A stretch of 64,000 nt of DNA from Cylicocyclus nassatus (taxonomy: Eukaryota; Nematoda; Chromadorea; Rhabditida; Strongylidae). The notes beneath the pieces were generated by a model, which saw nothing but the letters and a program-made list of their open reading frames with translations, searched no databases and had not been told where the DNA came from. The DNA lies in contig CATQJL010000112.1 of the NCBI GenBank assembly GCA_958299035.1, forward strand, positions 5,874,123-5,938,122, read 5' to 3'. Both the position numbers and the translations under genes were made by a program. This document shows positions 10,357-23,700 of this stretch, piece after piece. Within the stretch, counting starts at the first letter, position 1. Each line of letters opens with the position of its first letter.

Positions 10357-13300
10357 ATATGATATGCTGTCATAATTTTCATCGTATGATATGATGTGAT
10401 ATTCAAATAGCCAAAATAAAGTACGATTGGGTTACTCATGAAAACTAGATCTTGAGCAGAATCACAGAAACTTGACCATTTCCCTAGCAGAGCTCGGTGT
10501 AGGTGGCTTGTAAGCAAGCTGGATATCGTTGAAAAACAAAGGGGTATTGTTTTTGAGGCCGAAAAGGCAGAAAAATTTTGAAGTAGTTTCTTAGTCACGT
10601 TTCGTTTTTCGGGGGTTCTTTGCGCTTAGGGTTTAGGGTCAAAGGGGAATTCGTAAAAATTCGCCATAAACCACGTGCCGAGCCCTGCTCCCTAGACCTC
10701 GAGGAAAGTTGGTGAGACTTGCAAAAACGGTCCACATAAATCTAAAGTGCAAATATATCACTGATTTTCCAAAATAGGAATGTTGTTCAAAATTTTTGTG
10801 AGTGATGTATGAGGAAATATCTACTAATGTGATCAGCAACAGACCCCAAATTCGGAATAATGGGTTCTAAATTTTGAAAAAAAAAAGTCTGCCTTTCCAA
10901 CAAGTAACTAATCATTTGCATCAAATTAATCAGAAAACGGTTTGTTTGGAAGATGCGACGGGCGATAAGCCTCTGAAGAAAAAATTTTCCTCACGCGCAG
11001 ATCCTCCAAAAGTCATTTAAAAACACAGTTTGGAGGTAAACTCAATGAATTCGATACAAAAACCGATTATGCTCACATAAGAAATTTTTTCGCTTGTGTT
11101 GCTTCGTTTGATCAGAAATAGGAAAGTACTATGCACAATACCGCCCGGCATCTTACATTAAATCGCTCTGTGTACAAGTGGGAGAGGGGGGGGGGGGAGA
11201 GAAAATTTGTATTATAGTGGGAGAACTTCAATATTTATAAGAATGCATTGCCTTGTACACAGCCATTAACTTTGCCTTTTCGCGAACATTTCTAACTGCC
11301 AATCGACGAGCTACCACAAAATATCTCAAAAAATCAGACCGTACTTTCTTCTTGTTATTTTGCTTGTTCGAAAATTTGTGGGTCCACTGCTGTTCCACGT
11401 ACTAGCACTCAACTGATAAACCTGTTTTAGTCTACATGTTGCGCATCCGTTTGAGAAGATATTTTCCCAAGACTTTGGAAATTATATCGATTTGCTGTCA
11501 CTTAGATCCAACTTTTCCCTCAAGAAAATCACATTCAAGAAGAGAATACCTAGAATGACAGTAAAGCTTTTTTGTCGCTTTTGACTCCAAAAACTCAACA
11601 GGAAGCTTTGTCAGCGATGTGTCACCAAGCATATGTTAAATATATCTGTTCATCTTATGATTCATAATTTATCAAGAATTCATAAAACATCGGAGAAAAC
11701 ATCATGAATTTGAACAGTGTCATACTCATGTGGTTTGTAGGTGTCAATGTCCGCTGCTTGGCTCTATTTACAATAGGAGATGATGCGGCTTTTGTAAAAA
11801 ATGTGATCCTCAATTAGTAAGAATGAGTCAGCCTTCAGAGGACATATCATTTTGAAAGAAATATCCGTGGAAAAAATGTTAGAGTTAATGAATTTTCAAG
11901 AGGCACTATTACACATATACACATACTTTCTATGCATATAAGCATATTTTTCCAAGTTTCCCAGAAACCCCTGAAATGCTTTGCACCGAGAAACTAGAAG
12001 AGAATTTGGTTGATTGCCAAAATCTCAGGGGAAATCGAGAAGGCACTCGCAAGAAGTGTGTCGTTCTAGGGCTGTGATGGCCCTGTGCTAGCTATAAAAT
12101 CGAGACATACTGAGAGAGCACTTCTCGTGCACTACTAATGCAGCCGCGGACACATTTTTTTCAATTTGTTAATTAGAGAGGGCTACTATCATGCTGCCCT
12201 TTAAATACTGCACCATTATTGTTTTAAAATTATCAGTTGGAATGTTTCGTGATGACTTATGCCCTTTATATGCACTTTATGTCGCAAATCCAAAATTGAG
12301 CTAAAAAGACGCAAATAAATAAAATACACGAATAAAAATATATATTTGATTTGAATATTAACTAGAAAAACCTTGTTTTATAGGACTTGCAGTAGAAGAA
12401 ATAATCAAAGTTCTGTTAATGCGCTTGTAGAGATGTTTTGATTAGAAGCAGATTGGGAATGTCTCAAAACAAGGAATTTCAAATGTTACCGAATTGACGG
12501 CCTGGCAGAATTGCACATTGGAAACCTTTCTATCTCTAAACTATTTTTAAAAATATTCTTATTGACCCGTTTTTGCTACACCACCATCTCAAACATCAGG
12601 GTGTGGTTGTTCTAGGAACACGAATTGGAAAAATTACAACTATTCTGAATCTATATTTCAGAGCATATGACAAAGTTATTCATGTGAGACACACTGTAAC
12701 TGCTACAATTAACGATTAAAACAAAGCTTCCAAAAACGAAAAGAAATTTAAAGTGCAAAAATTATGAGGAGCGCTTTAAATTACCACTTTATGGAAAATG
12801 CCATATATCACTTTGTTTATTATTTTACGATTTTTTTAGTACTACTTGGTTCCTTCTTCTCCATTTCTGCAGGTTACCAATGGTGTAAACTGTGAAGTAA
12901 ATAGTGCAAAGTTTGCAAATGCACCACATGTTGAATGTTTATTTAGGAACACGAGGTGAAAAAAGAGACACGCTAATGTATTTCTATTTTAAGACAACGT
13001 GTACATTTCTACGCACATTTTTGGAAAACAAAAACAAAATCTCATTTTGCTTGTTTACGGCGCTTTTTTTACAACAATTTGGAGTACTACATAAACGCCT
13101 TGCATCTAAACACTTCATCGCTACTCTCTTGCATACTATGTTTATTCTTCGACCATCTTTGTTTTCGTTAGCATTGCTTCCGAAATTTTTATTTGATTGG
13201 TAAACAAATAATTGGGGAATCACAACATCTTGCATCGTAAGTAGCTCCTGCTTCATTCTCCAACAGATTTTCGAATTTATTTTCTTAGGCTTTACCAAGA

Positions 13301-16300
13301 CATTTACAAATGTTTAGCCAGTCAATAGGCTGGAAGTTCCGCAGGGCGTTGGGAAAGTCGGATAATCTGCTGAACTTTTGCATAATCCTTGCGAAAGTTT
13401 CGCAGACCGGTATGTATTCCCAGATTCTTCGAAAATTTAGTAAGAAAACTGCACAGATTTTCTGTTACACCACTTCTACATTGCTTACTACAATATTTTG
13501 CATTTTAGACATTGTTTTGAAGTTTATTTCCCCCTTCAAACATTCTTTTTGTATTTTTTGTTTCAAGGCATTGTTTTGGTTAGTCCGTAATCTTCCCCGT
13601 TTCACTGTTAGTTTATCTTCTGCCAAGGACCTCGCAGAGGCGTTAGTCGCTCATCAATCTCGAGTTGAATTTGCCAAGTTCACCTATAGTGCTTTCGTAC
13701 AAACTCAATTCTTCCAGTGCCTTGCCACGTATTTTTGCCCCCATCCCCCCCCCCCCCCGTTTCTCAGCTCCATTCCACTAATCGCGTTCTCGCTGTCCTC
13801 TGAGGATGTCCGCCCGAATGAGTCATCCGGCAGCAGTTGCGAAATCTTGACCTCAGCGGAAGCACCACGGCAAATAATCGCTTTCATAGTTTCACAATGG
13901 GAGTACTCAGTCCTCGTTTGTGTGATCTGTGATCTATTCGGAAGGGGTGAGGGGGGGGGGTGGATGAGTCAAAAAATCTGGCGGTGGCTGTGGCTGGTCC
14001 CTATGATGATTGGAGGGTAGTGAGAGGTAATTTGTGACCTAGCCTGATATTACCAAATGAGGGTAGGGGGGTAAATGAGGTGGGTGCGGGGGTTAGGGTA
14101 CTAATTGCCACCCTAGATGCGGTCAACATCACACGAACCCGGTGACCTCACAAATTCTCCCCCCCCCCCCTGACCCATCGTGCCAGATTTGATTTTCTAT
14201 ACAATACTGCTACTCTTGGGGGAAAAAGCAATCACGGCAGATTTTTTGGGTTTAATGATGCACTTTTAATCATTTGAAGATCCTAAACTGAGACGGGCTT
14301 GTCGCGATAAATACGTCGCGACGCAAAAATCGTCGTACCGTTTCCTCACATCTAATGTGTAAAGGATCGTTAGCTCTATTCAAAAATCATCACATAGCGG
14401 GAAACCGAGATGGTCCCGAAGCGAGAGCGCCTGCAACTAGCACCTTTGAGATTACTGGTTCACTAGTTTTTTTTAAAGGATAGCAATATTCCACCCTAAA
14501 CTTTTTCCTTACATGGTCCAAACTTTTCAAAAATCACCCCAAAGAAAGTTTTCAAATCTGGACGAATTTGTCGCGATGATCACGTCGCGACGGATTTTTC
14601 CGTCGCTAACCGTTTTTTTCCTTTTTTTGTAGGGGAGCTCTTTTCTACCACAGGCTTTCCCTCATATGGACGAAGACTGCATTGAGAGGATGTTATCGCT
14701 GCGTGATTCGTGATTCTGCGTCTTCTAGGATAAGTACGTGAAAATCCGTCATAAATTGATATTTTTTTCGTTTTTGGCCAATTCAAAGCTGTATTCTGCC
14801 CCAGTCTTTTCCCTCATGTAGTCCGAAACCTGCATCAAGTCTATTCCCGCTGGTTTCTTGATAAATGACCGACAACTAAAGGCAGAAAACGAACGAGCCA
14901 GTTTTCCTCCGTTCCATAAATTGCCCGCACTGATTTATACAACAACTAGCCGTTATTAATTGCCTGTTTTCGCCCTCGGCCGAGTGCGTGCCCTGAGCAA
15001 GGCCGAAGGCGGCCTTCATCGTACTTCGCGTTGCCCGTTGTGTCCTTCGCCGAAAAAAAAATACCCCCGAGATCTAGTTAGATGATAGAGCCGCTGTGCG
15101 CGAGTTTTTCACAGAGCCTAAAGGACACATCCAAGTTGACAATTTTGCTAGAGATTTTCACACTTGATTGCTAAGTTTCGGCATTTTTTCGAAAGATCTC
15201 AGGCATTCATCTCTATGGGAGGGTGAGAGCGAAGGGGGAGGAATTTTTTTCAGTTTTTCTGTGTATCTCTAGAAAAAAGGAAATTTTGAAAGCAATGAAA
15301 ATCTGTATCCCTGAGTATATAAAGTTTATTCCTGCATGATAGTATGATAGTGAAAGTACCACCATTTTTTGGTGTAGAAATTTGCACTTTTCAGGGGCGA
15401 GAAGGAAAAACAAAGTGATAAATAGGCAGTGGTTAATTAAAAAAGCTTTTTCACCTAATGAGTCATCAGCAAGAAGCTAAAAGCCCAAAAATTGCGCTCC
15501 CTATTTAAAAGAAAAGGTTAAAAACCGCAGGATAAGTGTATTTCTTCAGGCTATCAAAATTTTTGACATTCTGGGAAATAAGTTACAGAAGCTCTCAAAT
15601 GCATAGAAATGTGCTCCTTTGTCCAAAATTCACCGGGTTTGATTGTTGCCCAAAAATACTCTTGTTATAAATTTTTCTTTCAGATCATTAATAACTTTGA
15701 CATTCTGAGAATTAAGTCTACAGCTCTCAAGTGCATAGAAATGTGCGCTTATGACCACAGATAAGAAATGCAATTTTCCAGAATTCACGGTTTTCAATTT
15801 TTTTCAAAAAATACTGCTTGTTCAAAAAAATTAGAGTGACTATGGGTTGAGGACTGCGACAAAATTCAAAATTAGATTATTTGAAATTCCTTTTGATTTC
15901 AAATGAAATCTAAATTTGAAAAAAATTCATTTGAGGTGAGTAAAAGATATCGCCAAGTCTGCACATGAATTCTTTGAATTCGTGAATTAGATAAAAGAAT
16001 TCATATTAGTCTAAATTGCCATTCTTTAGAAAATTGTCGTATTTTCAAATTTCCTGTGAACATTGAACTTTTTAAAAAATAATTTTTGTCCGTGCACGCG
16101 TTTGACTCTCAACTTTTCACATATGAGCTTTGTTTAGGAAATATTGCACGGAGTTTTATTCTTTTTAGAACTTTGTGGCTAAATCGCTCCTTTCAAACTT
16201 GAGAAGTAGCTAACTTAGTCAGCGTCAATGTTGAACATTCCATAAGGCATTTCTTTCGTATGATTTGCAGATAAACGCATTTGTTTCAACATTCCAACCA

Positions 16301-16540
16301 TCCACTTTACACCTTGTTCTTTCTAGTGTCAGTCACACCCCTTCTCGCTATATATAGAGGTGTGACCATAGTTGCAGAGCACCAGAAGTAGGTCTGGGTG
16401 CTGTTTGCTTCTTTGTTATCACGTATTCTGAGAAGGAGGTATTCTTCTGTACGCAGTGAAATCTTGTTATGTATTCTTCGATTGATAATTGCATGGTCAT
16501 CACTGTAACGAAATTTCAAAGCTTTCCTTTCCAAGAATTT
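10357..16540. other. Gene-poor AT-rich stretch
   Basis: About 6 kb without a gene I can support. The longest open frame (13310-14020, plus, 236 residues) is low-complexity and runs through C and G homopolymers. Two similar blocks with a TCGCGACG core occur at about 14290-14350 and 14560-14615. Related blocks at 15560-15620 and 15697-15760 share GACATTCTG and GCATAGAAATGTGC. G/C runs lie at 11186-11197, 13745-13758, 13951-13960 and 14159-14170. Confidence 0.35.
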
Positions 16541-16740
16541 CGAAATTTTTTAGGTCGGGGAAAAATTCAGATGGTCAGAATATCCTTATTAATCAATGAA
16601 TTCTGTGATGGTGCTTGAATCGAAATTTTGGAAACAAGTCGCGATGTTTAATTCTAAAAAATGGACATTGAAATTTTAATTTTCGTGCACCGTTTTTCAC
16701 TGTGAAAAAATTGTGCTGATCAAATGTCTTTTATTTATAG

Positions 16741-17185
16741 TTCCGAAAGAATTTCACATATCAAATGTTTCTGGGTATGCTCATCTGAAAACCTCAAATT
16801 TTTATGAAAATTCAGAAACTCTCTCATTGCTGGAAAAAGTTACCTTTTCACGTTTTGGGATTTTGCTTGGAAATGCAAAAATTTGTTCAAAATTGAATCT
16901 GTGTGATGGCCTAGTTATTGAAAAAGTCTTTCTCAAAAAGAATTACTTTTTAGTTTGATGCCGAAAGAATTTCACTATTAGATGTTTCTTTGGCACATTC
17001 ATCGAAACCCTCAAATTTTTATGAAAATTCGGAAATGCTCTTATTGCTGAAAAAAGATACATTTTCACGTGCGATTTTACCTAAGAATGCAAAAAGTGGT
17101 TTGAATTTGAATCCGTGTGATGGTCTAGTTATCAAAAACCTAATTTGTAGGGAATTAATTTTTTTAATTTGGTGCTGAACATGAA
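16741..17185. repeat. Diverged tandem duplication, unit about 220 bp
   Basis: Two successive units share CCGAAAGAATTTCAC, CCTCAAATTTTTATGAAAAT, CATTTTCACGT-like and GTGTGATGG with CTAGTTAT blocks in the same order. The second starts near 16964. Each carries a short open frame by chance of composition; no protein family is visible. Confidence 0.7.
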
Positions 17186-17189
17186 ATTC

Positions 17190-19596
17190 CTTTGGAAGGA
17201 AATTCATAATTTAGGATTGAATAGTTGTTTTTCATAGCTGCGTACCTTGTTGCCTTGGATATCCAATTACTCTCTTTTCTATAAACTAGATCTCAAGATA
17301 TTTTTTTGTTTCTCCTATGTTTTGAGAAAATTCTCTTGCAAGAGTAGATTCAAATAAACATTAGCGCTAGTAAATCCTCAGTAACAAAGCCAAAACAAAT
17401 ATTTGCGGAAGGGTCCTGTAACATCCATACTTCCTGTTTACAGATGTTCTTCATTCATTTGCTTAACAATTAGAGCTGCAGATTTTTGAGTTCCTCCAGA
17501 AGAGAAGTTTTCATTGGCTTAACAAAGTAAACATTTTTCTGTGATGATGAAGGCGATGTCTTGCCACGTTTCAGATAGCTCGTTTTTCAGCATGATTCTT
17601 AACTTTGGATAATTTAAATGGTTCTCTTAGTCATAATGTTTTATTCGATTTTGCAGTTGTTACTTACCCGAAGTCGTAGCTTCATCTATACAATAGGCTT
17701 AAAGGCATCGTGCACCCAGATTCTCGACTTCCATGGGCCTTCTCATGCCCCTGTTTCCGAGTATGAAGTTGAGAACCCACGAAAACCCCAAAATGCCCGT
17801 TCCAGAGAACCCGCAGGCCGGCTCTCCGCAACGGTTATTGGCTGGGCGCGCACGGATGGGCGGGCATGGATGAGGAGGGCGGTGCCGTCTGGGGGTCCTC
17901 GTGCATTTTCGCTATTCGGAGCGATTTTCTGGCTTCCGAAGCGATGCTTTGCTCCGCGGCTTGGGCATTGGCTTGATAGGGGCCCTATTGTCATATGCTA
18001 CCAAAAGCTCAAGACCTTCAGCTTAGGGTGAAGGGCGCCTTTAGATCCCAAATAGAGTGCAGTTTTCAATAAGAGAATATTCCTGATTTTTTTTTTGCAA
18101 TTACAGTTATTCTGACCAAGTTACAAGCGCATTTTCAGTTTTTCCTCAACTTTTCTGCAGCATATGGCTTAACTGCTTGTATCTTCTATAATGTATTAGA
18201 AGGCTAGTCCTTTCAAGGAAGTGTCTGTTTACACTTTGCAAAGTCCTTTTTTTAGTTAGTCACATTCCAGTAGTACACTTTGCCAAAAAAGGTCTGTTTA
18301 CAATCCTACGTTGGTTTGATGAAAAGGAATTTTGCTGCACGCTTCCCTTTCTTCATTCGCATCTATTCCATGGAAAATTAATTAGATTTCTCTTAGCGCT
18401 CTAGAAAAATTGCAGACGCCGCCGTGATTGGAAATGCAATTTTCTCTGATTACTATGATTTTCTGCACATGAAATTGATCGTAGGTAGCTAAAAAGTTTT
18501 CAGAAAGGGTAACATTTTTTCTTCAGCATAAGATAATTACATATAAGGGCAAATCAAGAATAGAGCTATCAGGGAAAACTTTCGCTCTTTTCTTTTTCTC
18601 AGAAAAAAGCAAGGCGGTATAGTTTTTCTTTGAAATTTCAATTAGACGAGACCTTCCAGCCATACCCGTCAAACTTTTTTGTGCTAGAAGCAAGATTAAC
18701 ATCTGAAGTTTTCAATTTCCTTTGCCTAACGACCTTACACTTTTCGTTTTTGCTCCTGGCTATAACCATGGCAGCAATAATGCCTAAAGCTAGTATTGAG
18801 TCAGTGCCTTTTCGGGGCAAAATCGGTTCCGATAAAAAAGCAACAATTTTTCTATGCGAAAATTGAAAAAATTCTCAAAATTTTAAAATAAAAACCTTCA
18901 TCGCGCTTCTTTCTCATATTAACTAACGTCAAGTAGTAATCACTTGCACAAAGGGAGAAACGTGCAACTGGGAATTCAACATGTATATTGAAGACTTGAA
19001 ACCGTAAACTTTTCGTTTTTTTACCTTTTTAATCCTTCTTCGAATCTTTCACAATTGTAATTTTATACAATTTGATCATTTTTTTCGAACATTGATTGAT
19101 TTTTGAATTTTGCTATTTTGGCAAGTCTTAAATGTAAAAAGGAGGTGAATTTTTTATATTCAAAAAATTTCAAGGTGCGTTTTTTTGACGATGGAATATT
19201 TTTCCCGATCGAAATGGGATACATTTTTGCCCCTTGTAATTTTTTTTCAAAACAAACGTTGGTCAATTTGATGAATATTATTTTATCTTCTTTGTCATTT
19301 TATATGACTTTTGCTATTTTTGTTATTTTTTATTCTACCACGTTTTACCATTTTATCATTTCCGTTCGAATCCCCGTTTCACGAATGAGATTTTTGCAAA
19401 TTATAGTTGGAGTTCTTAATCGGTTTGTTCATGAATACGTGCTGTTTCCTATAGAATAGAGCATAATTCAGTATGTTATATGCACAAATTTCATAGAATT
19501 ACGACTTTTTATTGTTACATGTGAACTCGACACTGCACATCATTTGAACGTATAATTTACAGGGTAAATTGTCACTTGAGTTGGTAATAACAATAA
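17190..19596. other. Non-coding stretch with a GC-rich island at 17700-18040
   Basis: The segment 17700-18040 is distinctly GC-rich within AT-rich flanks and contains TTGGCTGGGCGCGC and GGGCGGGC motifs. It has no supported gene and could be an unrecognised mobile element or a promoter. The rest shows nothing notable. Confidence 0.3.
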
Positions 19597-20717
19597 CTAG
19601 CTGGCTCACCCGGCTCCGCCGTATCCGGACCAAACTTGGCACACATACACTTCGGGCCCCGGCGCGTGTCACAGTCCACTTTTCGTTATCGATCGATGTC
19701 GATCTTACCGATTTTTATCGATTTTTTCGCAGAGTTCACCTACAGGGCTAGGAGTTGGCACAGGGGGAAGTGAGCATGGGGATTCCGAATACAATATTAG
19801 TTTTCAGAATTATCGGTTACTTTTATTGATTTTATCGATTTTTTGTAAATTTTGACATGCGAGGCTGGGATTTTGCACAGGGGGGTAATCGAGCATGCTG
19901 ATTACGAACACAATATTAGTTTTCAGGATCGTCCATTACTTTTATCGATTTTATCAATTTTTTTGTAAAGTTTGACCTGCGGGGCTGGGAGTTTGCAAAG
20001 GGGGGTAATCGAGCATGCAGATTACGAATACAATATTAGTTTTTGGAATTATCCATTACTTCTATCGATTTTATCGATTTTGCAAAATTTGAGCTAGGGG
20101 GCTGGAACTTGGCACAGGGGTGTTCGAGCATGCTGATCACCCCCCTTGGGGATGATCAGCATGCTCGATTACCCCCCTGTGCCAACTCCCAGCCCCCTAG
20201 CTCAAACTTTGCAAAAAATCGATAAAATCGATAAAAGTAATCGATAATCCCGAAAACCAATATTGTATTCGGAATCCCCATGCTCGATTACCCCCCTGCG
20301 CGAACTCCCAGCCCCGTAGCTCAAACTTTGCAAAAAAATCGATAAAATCGATAAAAGTAATCGATAATCCTGAAAACCAATATTGTATTCGGAATCCCCA
20401 TGCTCGATTACCCCCCTGTGCCAACTCCCAGCCCCGTAGCTCAAACTTTGCAAAAAAATCGATAAAATCGATAAAAGTAATCGATAATCCTGAAAACCAA
20501 TATTGTATTCGGAATCCCCATGCTCGATTACCCCCCTGTGCCAACTCCCAGCCCCGTAGGTGAACTCAGCAAAAAAATCGATAAAAATCGATAAAATCGA
20601 TATCGATCGATGACGAAAAGTAGCCTATGACACCCGCCGGGGCCCGTAGTGTATGTGTGCCAAGTTTGGTCCGGATCGGTTCAGAAATGGAATTTTCTAT
20701 TCGGAACATACGTACAC

Positions 20718-20752
<35 letters not shown>

Positions 20753-20791
20753 TACAGACAAACAGACATTCAGCTTTATATATAAGATTCG
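19597..20791. mobile_element. Large fold-back element with 3+3 tandem ATCGAT units
   Basis: The left end (CTAGCTGGCTCACCCGGCTC, then CCGGACCAAACTTGGCAC) is the inverse of the right region at 20600-20690. Between them, about 120-bp units point inward from both sides. Left units are marked GAGCATG at about 19774, 19890 and 20010. Right units start TGCTCGATTACCCCCCTG at 20162, 20281, 20401 and 20521, with an exact 120-bp period for the last three. The centre near 20145 is a short palindrome. Each unit carries ATCGATAAAATCGAT motifs. The right end continues into a CAGA microsatellite and TTTATATATAAGA. A small relative lies at 3205-3455. No transposase is visible. Confidence 0.85.
20716..20760 (+). 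repeat. (CAGA)n microsatellite
   Basis: About nine tandem CAGA repeats, then degenerate CATACAGACAAACAGACATT, within the right end of the fold-back element. Confidence 0.9.
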
Positions 20792-23700
20792 GCAATTTAG
20801 AGAAGGTTGGTAAGAAAAAGTTCGCATATAACTTGCTGATTCTGCAGAAGTTTAGCTTCATTCACATGAGACGGCAAATTTATTGCAGAACTTATCTTTA
20901 AAACTGCAATTATTCTCAAAATCTTCCAGATATTTTTGAAAGGATGTATTTGCTGTTTTTTTTCTCAGACGAGCGCAAAAAAATGCTCTAAAAAAGGAAT
21001 ACAGGCAGTCATTGTTTTCCATAAAGCTCGTGCAGCTATTTTAATGCTAGCCTGGATAAATACAAACGCTCGTATGTCTAAAAACAGTACAAAAAAGATT
21101 CTGTAACGACTACGATTTTCATAATGAGTCAGCATTGAGGGTGGAGATGAATTTCATACCTGAAAATACTTATTTATGAAATTATGATTGAGATTCAAGC
21201 TCCAGATTTCTAACTCTATCAATCCAGAGATAAGTAGTCTTTTCAGTTGAAACTTCTATTGCTGGTATCATTCATCTTACGCAGTTTTTTTTAATCACGC
21301 AGTTTTTCAATATTTTCTCAAAGTTTATCTCGTTCCACTTACTCGAAAAATATTATGATCATTTACTTATTCATCAAATTATCTCCTTATTACTGTCTTA
21401 CCTCCCTCACATGATTGACAGCCGATAGCAAAAAAAAGGGTTAGTCGTGGGATTGCACACCAAACAACAAATCTGACGAAATGGGTGGGTTCATAATGCT
21501 GACAGATTATATCTACACTGTCGAACCATAGTCGAGGGGATGATCTTCTTGAATTGGTCACCCGTTCACTTTCTTATTTCAGTTTTTTATTAGTACTAGT
21601 TTAGTTTTTTAATAACACGACAAAATTCGTTTTTCAGCCAAAAAAAATTTTCACTTTTCGTTTCAAACTCGCCGAAATTGGCCAATTATTATGGCCATTT
21701 CCGATGATTAAGTAAATTTACAATAATAAGACACGCGACAACACATTCAAAGCCCTACGGAAGTACTGACAGGTCAAAGTGCTGCGGAACCGCTGGCTTT
21801 TTTCGGATGTTCCGCAGCGCTTTGTAACATTTTGCGAAAGCTCTCGTTTTTAACAGTCTGACGTTGAAATCCTGTGCAAGTTCCCTTTTTCAATGTTTCC
21901 ACTTTTGCAATAGTGAACAAAATCCTGCGGAACCGCTGCAAATGTTGCTTGTCCTGCGGAAGTTCCGGTGAATTGTCTGAGTAAACTGAAACTGGCTTCA
22001 ACATGCTCCTCCCTAATCCTCCCATTCCCCGTCTCTCCCTTCCCTCCGTACCACTCTGCTTCTTCTCTATTGAGATAGATGCATGTGCTTCTTCTTAACA
22101 GTCCTTGAATCCAATTAAAGCCTCAGCCCCGTGTTCGGCACGCTCTTCTCCATTCTTCCGCAGTTTTGCACCAATTCCATTATTTCCTCCCCCCCCCTCG
22201 GATGCAATGGCCTACGGGAAGCTTCTAATTAAGCGCGAGGCCGGGCTAGGCACCGGAATCACCTCATCTCGTGGAGAAAAAGGCGCTCGTCATCAGCCGC
22301 GCATCGATCAGGTCCCAGCATTGTTTTGTTTCCGTATATATCAACTGCTGCTTTTGAGCCGGATGGAGTGGTTAATGTGACCGAATGGGCTGCGCTCTAC
22401 GCTCGGAATGCATATGCAATGAGCTTGGCGTGATCGTTTCGTTTTCGGAACGGCACCCCTCGTCAAATTGACGTCTGCATTTTCGCGCAAATCCAGACTG
22501 GAATTTTAGGCGAGGCGGAAAAATTGCGAGGGCCGTGATTTTGGTCAGTTTTTGGTCACACGAATATGAGAAACCAAAATTTTTTATACAGCTAAATCAG
22601 TAAATTTCATTCTAAAACTTTATTGACTAATAATGCGAATGAATGAATAAAAAAATAACAGAACATAAAGTTACTCGGGTTGGCGCAATAATTATTATCA
22701 CAACCTTCACCTTCCATTAGCATTTGAAAACAAAAATCACTTCAAGAGAAACTTCAAGGAAATTTTTAGCTAATCTCATTATTTCTACGCTATACTTGGA
22801 AAAATTTTTTTAGCAACTTTTTGAATTTATTTTTTCTTCCACTCGTATCTGATAGGCTAAAAGCACCAAAATGCGACCACCAGAGAAATGTCGCCTAGAT
22901 AGAGTCTAAAAAAATAATTGAAAAGAAAGAGCGATGGGAACGAAAAAGAAGTAGAAAATGAATCTAAGTATGTTTAGAAACTATCATAAACATGCCATTT
23001 GTTTGAGAGATCAGTTATACTGATGGGGATCCATGGAGAGTTCTAGAAATTTTGTGGAATCTTTAAAGGTATCAAAAATTGTTAACAGAATTATCCGAAC
23101 TTGACAGAAACAAATGAATCCAAATGGAATGGGAATGTCAAAATGATGCTTGTGCGCCCGTGCGAGGTTATTGACTCTAAATATAAAAGAGGCAAGAATT
23201 TTTGCTTTTTTTATTCCGTTTCCATGAAAGAGTAATATTATTTTTAGGTACGATAAAAATATTAGAAAGTGAGTGAGTAGATAATGGATTGAGGTATAAT
23301 ATAGCTCCTGTTTCTGCAATTGCAAAGGAATCGTATAGACAAAAATCTGCTAAAAAGGTAAAAAAATGATAGCGCTGAGAATGTGCGAGTAATTGAATTT
23401 ATGCAATCAAATAATATATATGTACCATCAAAAAGCAAATTTTCCGATTTGGTGGTTATTTCCATTTTTAGTTGGGTAAACACTGTTTTTTTCCACATTG
23501 TAAGTAATGATGGCTGCTTTACAAAGTTTACATACCCTTTGTACTGTCAAAAGTGAATTCTGTTTACCATAGCATTTTCCCACAAGAATATTGTTTCCCT
23601 CTTTTCGTGGGAATATGAGTGAGTTGTAAAGTGCTCATAATATCGTTGATATCGCTGAAACAAGATTTTCTGAACAAAAAGCCCATTATTAGAGAAAATT

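Noticed and set aside
13310..14020. Longest single open frame (236 residues, plus strand)
   Set aside because: Low-complexity composition, translated homopolymer tracts (Pro and Gly runs), no domain, and no splice or start context that would favour it over chance.
20197..20544. Minus-strand frame with a repeated peptide
   Set aside because: The repeat in the protein simply reflects the 120-bp DNA units of the fold-back element, which is a non-coding multiple of three in length.
20160..20560. CRISPR-like direct repeats
   Set aside because: Repeats are 120-bp contiguous units without unique spacers, in a eukaryotic fold-back element.
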